Shown one piece after another: positions 23,431 through 36,200 of a DNA stretch of 64,000 nt (the stretch's first letter is position 1; every line of letters starts with the position of its first letter). The notes beneath the pieces were generated by a model. It saw nothing but the letters and a program-made list of their open reading frames with translations. It had not been told where the DNA came from and searched no databases. Source of the DNA: Elysia crispata (lineage: Eukaryota > Mollusca > Gastropoda > Plakobranchidae); contig JAWDGP010003892.1 of NCBI GenBank assembly GCA_033675545.1, forward strand, positions 1,074,501 to 1,138,500, in the 5' to 3' direction. A program made the position numbers and the translations under genes.

Positions 23431-26400
23431 AAGTGCCAACTGATTATATGTTTGGTGTGCCTTCTACATCGCATGATGGAGGAAGGCACAGCTGTAGAAA
23501 CTAAGAAGGAAATAAATGCTGAAATCGATACTGCTGTGATTGATGCGGAAATGATCCATGTGATGACCTCTGGTAGTTCAGGTTCGGTAACTATCCCAAT
23601 AACTCTTACCCAAGGAGGACTTGTTTCCCTTGCATCACCAGGACAAACAGTAAGTCATTCATTATTACCATTTTTAAATCAGTTTCTCAATTCAGATCTG
23701 TATAAGCGACTTAATAATTTTACAGAACCCTCCAAAAAGTGGATTTCAAATTTCCAAAACTGTTTGAAATATTATTAAAATCCTTGAAAACCATTAAAGT
23801 GCTTATATTATATTTATATCAGTTTCTCCCATTTTCAGGAATACAAATGTAAGTATAAAGATATGGTGGGAGACGCAAAAATTGGTTTTAAATTATTGGA
23901 CCATTTCCATTGTGGCAAAACACACACAAACTTTTAAGTCTGTATTGAAAGTTCTTTGTTTTGTGTGGAATTTTTGACATATATGTAGGTTTTTATAATG
24001 AAATAACTTGTCTTTGTTCAAAGCATTGCTATTATTGTTTGTTCAAAGCATTGCTATTATTGTAGTGTAAAACATTGTTATTATATGATTATATCTGAAA
24101 AGTGTTTAAATAATCTTAGGTGGTGCAAGTTCCGGCAAGCTCCTTAACCCAGGTGGACTGGGCATCTAAACTCAAGGTAATTCATGAATGCAGGTTGACA
24201 TTTTTTTGTTGTTGTTTCAACTTATAGAAGGTTATGATAACTATGTAGTTAGTTTTTCGCTTTTTAGTAATATGACTAGGTGCAAATAATACACCAGTAG
24301 TAAATCAATCTGAAATTTAAATCTTAATTTGTTATTTTGAATCTCAAAGAATATTTGCATATCATTAAATACACCACTCAATGGTAACAATTAATGAACA
24401 AAGGCTCAAAATCAATGTGCTAAGCAAGAAAATATCATTATTTTCTTTTTCAGAATGAAAACTACTTTAAGCATTTATATTTATAAGACAAAAATTAAAA
24501 GGTAAATTTTTATTCAACACGGTGTTTCAAACTTTACATGCATTGGGTAGGAAGTTACATATTTCAATCTTGTCTTTATTCGCTTTGTGCAAATGTTTTG
24601 TCATACTCAAGGAACTCCAGCATGCTCAACGTCTAGAGCGCCTAAGAGAAGAACAGCGTCAGGTCCAGGATAGAGTGACACAGAAGATGCAGTTTGAGCA
24701 GAAATATGAACCTTGTGTTGTGTGTGGGGACAGAGCTTCAGGTAAAACTAAACAATTTCCCTGGAAAGATTTTATAAACCAAACAAAACAGTTTCATAGC
24801 ATTTATATTAGGTTTATTACTCTTATGTCTAATGATGCTCCCTTGCTGTCGTTGAAACTATCGCCTCCTAAATTGATGGTTGTTATTCTCAACTTAGGAT
24901 GCATCTAAAACTTCATATTACCGTTAGACAGGTCAATTAAGCTGTAAGGAAATCTAAATGTTGCAGAGCTTCATTTTTGGCTGTGCCATCTTGGTATAAT
25001 TGAGAATTCGCTGTGATGATCCATGGGTCTTTCACTCAGTAATGCCATTCCCATTTTCATGCTACCCGCAAAAATTCTCGCAGTCTTTCAATCACCCGCA
25101 TGGCCATCATCAGCACCGGCTGTCAACTGTGCCTGCTCTTTTAACGAGCATCATAATTATGATCATAATTTTCTGCTGTCAGCAGTTGTAAATTCCCCCC
25201 TATTTTCTGCTTCCAGTTAGGCTTCTGTCACCATAACCAGTTGTCTTGCCTTCTCTTACCAGCAAAACCACCACCATTTTTTCTGCAGCCACTTGAGCTT
25301 GCTCTGGCCAACAGCACATCTCCAGTGTCTGGATATCTGCTGTGCCTGTCCTAACCATTGTCAAAAGTTTTCACCGAGCTCCATCAATAATTTTCTGTTC
25401 TCCTCAACAGCACTACCACCTGTTTCCTGATGTCAGCAGCAGCAAAGTGTGTTTTCTGTTCTCATCTTACTTGCTCAGCTATTACCTTGAATAAAGTGTC
25501 AGAATCAATTTTGGGCTGCCCTGTGGTTGAATTTGTTACACAGGAAAATGTTCAGATTTATGTTAAAATCTGAGGTCTTGGACTTACGATTCAATTATTC
25601 CTGAGTGATGATTTAAAACATGGTGAAAATAGAGAATAAATAATTCATTTTCTTTCTTTTTCACATCTCCAGGTCGACACTATGGTGCCATCAGTTGTGA
25701 GGGGTGTAAAGGCTTTTTTAAAAGATCAATCCGAAAGCAGTTGGGCTATGCCTGCCGAGGTGCAAGGGATTGTCCTGTCAATAAACTGCATCGCAATAGG
25801 TGTCAATACTGCCGGCTGCAAAAATGCCTCTCTGTGGGGATGAGATCTGAATGTAAGTAAAATATTTTCCTTTATCATATATGTATTGCATTTCATAACT
25901 CAAGTTGGTTTTTATTTTTTTGACAGTCTATTGAACTTTGCTTTGGAACTTAAGTGATATCCTTTATTTTGCTTCTTTGTTGTTGTTTTTTTGTGTGGGT
26001 GTTATGATGACTAGTGTTTCTTAAAATGAATTTATATGTAAATCAATTTTTTTTAAATCTTGTATGTCAGCACTGCTTCCTCTCCCAGTCTTCTTGCAAT
26101 GTGATCTTCATGAAATTTTTTATATAAATCCTTTCACTTGATTCTTTTTGACATGATCAGCTGTACAGCAAGAGAGGCGACCAAGTGATCAAAGAGACAA
26201 AGTTCCAGGCACAGTGGCAACATCTACTCAAAGGATTTACATCAGAAAAGATTTCAACAGCCCATCAGCGGCTATTCCTACTTTTAACCCAAAGGTAAAA
26301 ATGAAGAGAAAAGGCTGGTATGTGCTTTCGAATCTATACACATATTTTTAATCACCTTATGTGCAGCAAAAGAATATGGATGGATAATATAATATAAAAT

Positions 26401-29400
26401 AATGGTGAAATGAGAACAAACTTGGGCGTAACGACAGATGAATAAAACTTGGAAAATAAAAATCTTCGATAAATGTGAGGCTCAAACTGGGAGCTCCCAA
26501 AAGTTTTCAAATAATTTACTTGAACCAGATATATCCAGTCGCTAACCACTGATAAATCTTTAAAAAAAAAAAGATTCACTATTCATTTGTAAGCTTATCA
26601 CATTGAAATTATTTTTGTTTCTACCCTCAATTAGCAATACTTTAAGAGGTTAAATAGTTTTGGAAACTCCCCCTTCTTTTACAGAGCTTGGAAGACCCAA
26701 AATATGGTAGTCTCCTTGCTAATCTTCAAGAGCGAGTGGTGCAGACAGATCAGGGTATGGTGGTGCTTAGCTCTCAGATGTCACCTGGTTCAGTTGCCAA
26801 CACAGGTATTTTCATGCTGAATTTTGTTTTGTCTGGGCAATTCTGTTCAATATGTTTTATAATCATGTAATTTGCCTGCTTAATTTTTGTAGCTCTTAGC
26901 GGTTTTATTTTATTTTATTTCTTCTCCCCCCCATTCCTCTCCTCTCCTCTCCAATTAAGTTTTTTTATATTTTTTTTTTCACATTGAGTGTTTCTTTCTA
27001 ATGTTTCTTTTTGTTTTGTCATGGAAAGGAATAGAGTCATCTTCATTGTCAGTGTTATAATTTTTGCTGCCATAATGTAGATAGAAATTGTGACAGCTCA
27101 AAAATATACATTGCAGAGAGTTATTTTCTTATAAAATTTGATTCTTTGCCTGTTCAATATGAAGCTGCTTTTCAATTCCATATCCTCATTTAGCAGCAAC
27201 CCAACTGTATTAATAGCATTTAGTCCTTAGATATAATAACATTTTTTTCTCTGACCATTCTGATCAGGATATTTGTGAAGCATGTTATCCTGATGGTTCT
27301 GTGCATACAGCTTTATTTGAGAACAAGCACATGCAATATCAGCTTAGGCTTTTCATAATGTATTCAATATCTGGTGTATATTTTTGCTTGCAGTGGTTAG
27401 TTGTCATGTTTTTCTTTTCTTTTTTTTTTGTTTGTTTCAACTATTCATCTGTGACTGGCTAACTTGTCCCTGACATCTACGTCTATTTAGGCTGCTTAAA
27501 CATATTACTTATGGAAATAATAGGTTAATAGTTCAAAACCATATTACCTGCATTACAAGTATATTAATAAATCTAGTGCCCTGCTCTTTAGGGTAGGCAA
27601 TTATGACTTTCTGGATCCCTTGTTTTTAATGCATCTGTCACTCGTCTTGCATTTGGCCACTTCTTTTCTCACTGTTTCAACTGCTGCATTTTTCCTTCTA
27701 TCGTTCCAGTTGTTGCAAGATGTTCCAGTTTCTCTCTTCTCTTCTCATAACATGTTCAAAAGGGTTGTGTGACATTTATATATTCTATTTATGTCTTGTG
27801 TCAGCTTCTCATAACACTGTTTCATTTGATTTCTTAGCTTTCTCGGTAGTAACCATATTTCTATTGCGTTTGGTTTCATTTGCAGCTATTTCAAAATTGT
27901 CCAGGCCTGGTGTCCATACATCAGTGTTCAATATAGCACTCAATGGCTCTTCTTCTTGTGTAGTACCCAAGGTTTTGAATTGGTCTCTTTGCTTGAGTTT
28001 GTTACGGTTGATAAAAATGTTGATTGATGGACACTCATTGTTTTGACATAGTCTTTTTGTTGCTCAATTCCAACCCTTCTTCAACAATGTCTAATAACTG
28101 TTGCAAGTTTTCTCCATTGCGTGCAAATAATACAGTGTCATCAGTGTATCTCAAATTATTTACATTCTGCTCTCCTATTTTAATTCCAAGGTATCCTTCT
28201 AGGTTTGGAATAATTATTTCACTGTAGGGAGAGAAAAGGTCTGGAGAAAGCACACATTTTTTTTTAAATGAGCTGATTTCCCCATCAACTCGAATTGCTG
28301 CTGTGTGTTTCTAGTACATGTCTTTGATCACTCATAGATCTTTTCCATCTATTTTCAGTCACGTTAGTTATGGGATTATCTCATGTCGTATACTGTCGAC
28401 ACTGCCTTTGTGCAGTTAATGGACAGGTATACCTCTTTTTGTACTTCCACAGCTCATTCAATTATAATTTGAAGGATATAGATTGCATTTTTTGTACCTT
28501 TTCCTTTCTCCAAGCCATACTGTTCCTCTGCTATTTCTGGTTTGTTTTACTTCCAACTCGCATTGTGATGATTCTTAAAATAAAAGTATTTTGGTGATAC
28601 GACTTGCTTGACTAATTGTTCTATGTATATATAGAAGTATAACTACAGTAAATTTGTAGAGAAGCTTCCAATAAGCTAAGAACAATCAATGAAATTATGT
28701 ATTTAAAGATTGTTTTGGGAACCCTGTGTGAATATTCACTATTCACTAGTTGGCCTCATTACCATGTTACCAATACTGTGGTAAGTCATTGGAATAGAAT
28801 ACGAGTGATGTTCCTGTCAACCAATGCCAGCTGATTACAAAGCTGGCAGTTGATCACTCAGGTAGAACACTTACAGCTTCTGTGGCCATACATCAGCTAG
28901 AATGTTGTTGTTTTTTTTCTTGAATTAAAAATCAGACATGCTTTCCCCTACATTCACTCCCTTTTTGGCTCAGCCACAAATTTCTCTTAATACTTCTTCA
29001 AAACTTCTGGCTACTTTTTTTTTTTTTCAAAATTGGATAATAATCTTCTCCCTTATATTTTTGTTTTAGAAGATAGATATAAACAGTTCCATACACTCTA
29101 TACTTTTCCCATTGGCGTGCAATGTCTTTCTTAATAATGAGTTTTGACTGAAGTATGGTTTGTGTATTTTTTTTTTAATATTTAGATCTCACCACCCTAG
29201 CTAATGTTGTCAGCACAGTGAGCAATACAGAAGGTAAAGACATTTTCGAATATTTTTTCCTTTCAAGAATAAAATAAAGCTAATAATCTTTGCAAACTTT
29301 TAAAAAACAAATTAGGTCCATCCGAATTTTTTTTGTTTTGTTTTATTCTTTTAATATGCGTACCTCTCCCCCCCCCCTCCTTTTTCCTACCCTGGTAGAC

Positions 29401-32400
29401 TTATTGTATCATACCAGGAGACAACTCTGAGCTTGACATAATTTAAATCAGAATTTTTAGACAGACAGAAATATGTTTTTATTTCATCTTTCTTAGTTGT
29501 CAGTGAGGTCTCCCAATATATTTATTTTGCTTGCATATTTTTTTTTTTGAGTGCTTGTGGGATTCAAATCTCATTGAATTAAATCTAACAATATCAAAGA
29601 AAAGAACTTTTTTGAATCACCCTTATTGAATGCCTTATTGGTGGAATTTGATAGGATTTAAAGACTAATATTATATTTTTGAAGATTTTCGAAATTTATC
29701 TTTTTTTTTTTTAATCATAATTCTTTTGAATGGAGAAGAGAAGGAGGGAGAGAGGTTTCAGCAGGCTGCTAAAGGTTCCTTCCCCCTTCCCTTATATTGA
29801 ATATATCAAAGCTTGCCTTGGTCTTTGGTTGCCTGCTTTCCTATTTCTATAGAATTGTATTTAAAAAATAGTTTTTATGCTTTGCTTCCTCTGCTGGCTT
29901 TATTAAAATTATTTTCAATTTCAGTTTTGTCAGCTGTTTTTTTTTTTTTATTTAACCCATTGATTTGATTTTGCTTTCTTTTGTTTATACATTTATGCTT
30001 GTTTTTTTTTTTTAACCCCAAGTTAATGCTACTTTGTTATCAGATTTGACCACGCTTGCAGATGTTGTGTGCACCGTTAACAACACTGAAGGTACTGTAA
30101 CAAACTTAATCCTTCTCTCCCTATAAATCCAAGCCCCTTATCAACCCTTCCTCCCATACCCTTGTCTTCCATCTTTTGTCACAGGAATTGATTTCACTTC
30201 ACTTCATGTCACCATAAAATCTTTTGTTGGCTTTGAAGCATATAAATTGAGCACATTATTGAGTACATTTAAGTACATTTATCTCTGAAATTAATTCTCT
30301 TTATGGATGCATTGTGGTGTATAAAATATTGTTTAAGAAACGCAGTGGTAAAAATACTTTTTTTGTATAGATATATTTTCAAGTAAAAACTTCATTGACA
30401 ATTGATATTCCATCTGGCAAACATTCAACACCTTTCTTCTATAAAAACTAATACATATTAACACATTTACCTTAAATTTTGTAGACTTTTTGCATCAAAA
30501 TCGCAACTTTGAATCAAAAGTTAAGGACTACATCTCTGTTTGGATGACATGCATAATATTCTTTCTATTATTTTTACTTTGTTTTTATTTTCATGAAAAA
30601 TCTCCTTAAAGGATAAAATTTGTAATCAAAGCTAAGTGCACATTTTAGCACACCTTAGATCTTATTTTCCTTTGATTCCTTTGTTATGTGGCATTTTTGT
30701 TCCTGGTTAAGTTTCATTTCTTTCTTTTGCAAGTATGATTTATACTCTCACTTTTCTTTTAACTTTTTTTCCTTCTTGTTCATTATAATTTTAATTCATT
30801 TTATAACTTACTTTTATCCTCTCCATGCAAAATAAAACAAAGTAAAAAATGTCAGCCCCTTTCTATTATAGATCTCATATTATGATTTGTTTATGTTCAA
30901 TGATAGGTGTATTTTAGATGTTGGTCTTGTGCAGTACAAAAAAAAATATTTAGACAAAAAAATAAACAGTGACTGCCCTTACCAAAATGGCTCAAAATTA
31001 TATTCTGCAAGCTGTTATTTGGGGAGGGTGTAAATTTCTGCTTTCTAATTTTTCTAATTACTGGATCCACTGTGGGATATCATATGGCAGTTTATAGCTG
31101 TTGGGATCAATCCCTAGAATTATCTTACAAAAGTGATCAAATATTCAACAAAAACCCATGCTAAACAAAAGGAATAAGATGTTGCAGCTAAATGTTTCAC
31201 TTGCTTAGCATCACTCAACCTTAATGTCTGAATCCCATAGATGAATCTGGTTTTTATCTAGATGACAAAGGTAATGATTCTGACTTTATATGTCTTAATT
31301 CTAGCTGGAAGAAGTCTAGCAAAGAGGAGTCCACTTGCTCTATCTCCAATCACAGAGTTCGTCTCCTAACAAAAGTAAATAATGTAAATAAAGATGTAAG
31401 AGAAAAGCCTCAATTAGAATAGATATTAATAGGTCCGGTGATTGGAGGAGCCAAACTTAGTGAGTTGGGCTCACATCTCAATCTAGGCTTGGATTGTGAG
31501 TACCAGAACCTACAGGATCAAAACTGGGGGGCTTTCATACAAAATAGGCTAAGTATCTTACATCCAGTCCAAATGAGTCACGTGTTGCTGATATCTTATT
31601 TAAATGTATTAGTTTTTAAAACAATGCACCAGTTGGGCTTGTCAAATTAAACTGGTTGAAGAGGTACACACAATCAATTTGCAACGATTACATTTTCCTA
31701 TCATATTTTCTGCAGATTTGTCTACTCTAGCTAGTGTGGTCACTACTCTTGCAACCATGGGCAAGGAGGAGATAACTCTTGAAGATCTTGCCAGTCACCA
31801 AGTGGCAACTAACTCTCCATCTCAGAATAATGGGGACGCCAACAACCGTGGTACACCAGATGCTGCAGCCCGTGCCTTTGACAATCTGGCAAAGGCTGTA
31901 CAAAGCCCACAAAGCCAAGTGAGTTATTTTATTTTACATTTGTTCTTTTACTGGCCATGAATTTTCAATTCTACAGCACAAATAGTGAGGGTCATGTACC
32001 AACAAAGAAAATATTTTAGTCACCGGTTAAACAGACCTGCCATTCATTCCGATTTAATAGGAATGATTTTTTTTATGGAAATTTGGTTCTTTTTCGATTT
32101 TCCAAATATTTAGGAAATGTTTAGAATTTTTCCGAACTTAAGTTTTCACCTCCACGATTAAAACATTTCAGTTTTTGTTTTTTTTTATTACAAGATGGAC
32201 AGACAGCCTGTCCAAAAGAATAATTATGGACGATATAACGAGGGTTGATAGCCAGAGGGTTGTATCCGACATTTTTTCAGGTTTTCACTTTTTTTTCTCA
32301 AGTTGTTATTGACTTTATTCTACATCGTTTGGTGTAAGAAACAATGGAATTTTTCAATTGGCTAATTAATAATTAGCTAATTACACCGGGTTGCATGTAC

Positions 32401-33144
32401 AAAAGTGTTCAACTTTTACTGCCAGAGTGTTGTATGTACAAATTTCGGCAGCTAGAAGGTTGCAAGTGATACATACAACCTTCTGCCAGTCACAACTTTA
32501 CCTTATCTTTCTGCCACAACAGACTGCCAAATGGTTGTATGTGTCACTTGCAACCCTTTGTAGAAAACGGTAGATGCCATTACCTTACAACGTGGAGCAT
32601 AAAAGGGTGTATTTGAACTCTCTCTGTATATTTCATTCTTAATGTCTTACAGTTATTGCCTGTAATTGATACCTTGGGGCTTGGTGGAATTTCGAAACCA
32701 AGTAAAGAGCAGTACTGGCGCGTCGAGGAAATAAATCTTTGGGTGAACCATTGTTGGTGAGGTGAAGGGTGACACTTTACGAGATGTTATCATGTTGTCC
32801 CATCTAAGGATTGGTGCAACTTTGCTTTTAGACCTTTTTTCTATTATCTGAGCCTTTAGCCGATCAGTTCACAGTCCGCTTTCGTTGAAGCAGCTTGATA
32901 CTACACGTGTTTGACTTAATCTTGAGCTGACTGTTCTTTTTCAATGATATCGCCGTACCATCGTTTTCCAGCAATTTTGTAAGATTCAACAAGAGATCTT
33001 CAACAATGTGTAAGTATAACTTTCATCAGCTCTACCCCTCATTTTATCTCTCCTTTTTCTCTCTCTAATACACTAAACTAGTTTAAGAACCGGTAATCGC
33101 CCTTTTTCCCCTATAGCCTTGCATTGTTTCTCTCTCTCTCTCTC

Positions 33145-33234
<90 letters not shown>

Positions 33235-36200
33235 TCTCTGTGTTTTTTTTTCTACCCATTCACAAATACTTTTAGCAGTTACTTCAAATCCAGTTATCTT
33301 TTTCTTTTGCTAATTCCTTTTTTTTTTATCTATCCTTTTCCATCCTTTCTCCTCTTCTGTGCCCACACTATATTTACTGTATGTAGTAATGCTACGTTTT
33401 AATGCAATATTTTGAATAACATAATTCAATTTTAGGTATATTCAGGTGTTTATCTTTAAAATAATATAACTTTTTATATATTTTTTTTTTGTTTGAACTT
33501 TTTTCAGCTCAATGTGTCCGATTTTCTCATTGATAAAAGAGTTTTGACTAAGCAGCCTAGCCTAAGATTTGATTGAGATTGTGAGATAAAGCTTCAATAT
33601 GCCTTTATATTTAGAACCTGGAAGGTTAATTTTATTCATATAACAAGACTAAACCAGATCATCACTATTTCTTTCAGCTAATAATATAGACCATGACTGG
33701 TCGGAGGATGACAGCAATCAGAGTCTACTATCTGCTGTTCTTGATGCTGAAAATATCGATATCATGGATGATCCATCACTACATCACTTCGATCTCCAAA
33801 TAGATGTTCCATTTGAGAACTATAATTCTGACGAAGAGCCTCTTGCAGTCGTGCAACGGACACTATTGAACTCTATGAAGGAGAGTAGCCGCAACGCAGC
33901 AATCACCGAGGCAAAATTGAGGCTGACGACTTTACTTGCAAGCAACGGCCTACATATCTGGCCTTTGTCAGCAGATGGAGACTGCTGACTGTCTGCTGTA
34001 ATTGCACAAGTGACAGAACTTAACCTTGATACTACAGCACTGCGCCAGTGTCTGTGTGAACATATGACCGCCAACATCGAACACTATAGTCCTCTTCTGC
34101 AAAGGGGATCATGTGCACTCCTGACCCAAATAGAACTCAAAAAGAAAGGACAGTGGAACAGTAACCTTGGAGACTTAGTTCCTTTTGCAATAGCTAATTT
34201 CCTCCAACGCAATATTCTCATCTTCTCCAGTGAAGAAACATCTCCAATAACACCGATATCGCCAACTCTGACTGAAGTACAAGGCAAAGACCTTGCTATC
34301 GCTCGATTGGCAGTGCCTGGGTTTGAACATTATGATGCTCTAAAAGAACACAACCTATGCTAAGTTTTTGTTCCTCAAACACAAGCCAATCGCCTCGACA
34401 GCAGGCAAAATACACCAGTCCTAAAAAAATGGGAAACGGTGAGAAATAGGGGAAGACATGAAGACTCTTGGAAAAAGAATGTAAGGAAAAGATTACGTTT
34501 GAGCGGCAAGGAATACATAGATTTCAAGTGCAATATTCAAGATAGCAAAAAAGTTCTCAGCGTAGACTACAGTAAATTCAGATTTAGATGTCAGCAGAAA
34601 TATTCAGATATAGAAATGTGCAGATCAATAACACAAAAGAAAACAGTATCCCGCAAATATTTCTTAGAACTTGCAAACAAAAGAGATCAGGTTATATATT
34701 GACATAGAATCTAGTCGCATCCATCATGTTCTCTAATTTGTTTTCTATCAAATACAGCCAACAAGTTTTAAGTGTACTTGGAGCCTTTTTGTAGTTCACA
34801 TCTTGAGGATTTTCCATGTGTTATTTACTGCCAACAAGTTGTATGTTCACTTAAAACCATGTGGCACGCACTGTGGTGAATATTTCTTATCGGATTACTG
34901 ACTGCCAAAAAGTTATATATGCACATGCAACATTCTGGAACTCATTGTTTCTTATCCTAAAGAAAATTTTGCGGCAGCCAACTAGTTGTAAGTAGCAAAA
35001 TATGTCATATTTTCATTAATTGTGAACTATATGTCATTATTTTTCATGCATTAATGTATTTTCTATGGTTCAAAATGTGGTATAAATTTCAAGTCAATGC
35101 ACACGTTAGTTTTTGTGTTACAGCTGTTTGAAATCTTTAAACTTCAATATCTCGAAAAGTGCTCTGCAGCACATACAACCCTCTGGTTATCAACCCTCGA
35201 TAAGTATTTATATTGATATCAATTTTTTTATTTTATATATTATCAAATGCTGTATCAATGTTTTTATTAATATTTTAGTTCTAACCGCCTCGGAAATTGA
35301 TTCTGCCAAGTTGTTTACTTTATCGTTTATTCATCTGCTTTTCACCATCTCTCTATCTTCACATCCAGACTTCGCCTTTATTTCCAACAAATGATTATTC
35401 TTATTTTATCTTCTAAGAGTAATTCCTACCACAGGACAGCTCTTTTTTTCTCATTAAGATCTTGTCAGTTATCAAGATCGATTCAAAAATCCTAAACAAA
35501 ACTAGATCTAGATCTAGAGATTTAGATTTCATCAAGATGACATGACGCGAGACTGTAATTATAGGTCTATAAAAAGAAAAAACCAGATCTAAATCGAGAT
35601 CTGATAATAAGATTTTTTGTTTGGAATCTTTATCTGGAGGCAAACTTTTAAATCCTCACAAGATATAAAGAATGATTGTGATCATTTTTAATTTTATCAA
35701 ATGTGGATCTAGATGTAGATTAGGACATACATCTAAATCATGCTTAACTAGTCACACTGACACAGAGTAATTTTTCAACTTAAATTGACCCATTTCTCAA
35801 TGAAGTGATTGGAAAATGGAGTGGATTACACTCTTTAGATTATTTATAAAATAAAATATTACAACTTTCCAGCAAATTGTCAAAGTCGCTCCACATGAAG
35901 TATCTGATTAAGTTTTCAACAGCTGGATCTAAAAAAAATTCGTAATTTTCCAAGTCAAGTTTGAGAAAGGCCAATGATCATGCAGAAAAATTAACTAATC
36001 TAGAAATGAGTAGAATCAGAACTACAGCATCAAATCTGTCCTTCATGGCGACTAACTACCCAACTTTTAGTTCACTGGGCGAAAAGCCATTAAGACGACC
36101 GCTCACGCGCCCACCAGGGTCAAATCACGGTCACGGGTCATAAAATTTTACCTGTGCAAGCCTGGTGCGCCAGTGAATTTTCTGACTGATATTTTACATT

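Larger units (their letters stand above)
32239..35199 (+). mobile_element. TIR DNA transposon carrying an OTU-like protease gene, decayed
   Basis: The ends are a 27-bp inverted repeat with one mismatch. The left end begins CGAGGGTTGATAGCCAGAGG. The right end, 35173-35199, reverse-complements to CGAGGGTTGATAACCAGAGG. Both are flanked by the direct 4-bp repeat ATAA (32235-32238 and 35200-35203), a target-site duplication. The 2.96-kb body holds a plus-strand gene remnant at about 33678-34702, a (CT)n run, and several copies of a subterminal motif like CTGCCARAnGGTTGTATGTG near both ends. It lies in receptor intron 9, between 31918 and 39322. The element is broken, with a small number of breaks. 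Superfamily is not assigned: a 4-bp ATAA duplication and these ends do not match a family I can name safely. Confidence 0.8.

Noticed and set aside
24742-24908. Continuation of the frame past the receptor exon ending at 24741
   Set aside because: The conserved [14 protein letters not shown] continues exactly from a consensus donor to the acceptor at 25672, so this is intron read-through.
33119-33402. Ser/Leu-repeat ORFs inside the OTU transposon
   Set aside because: They are CT microsatellite artefacts.
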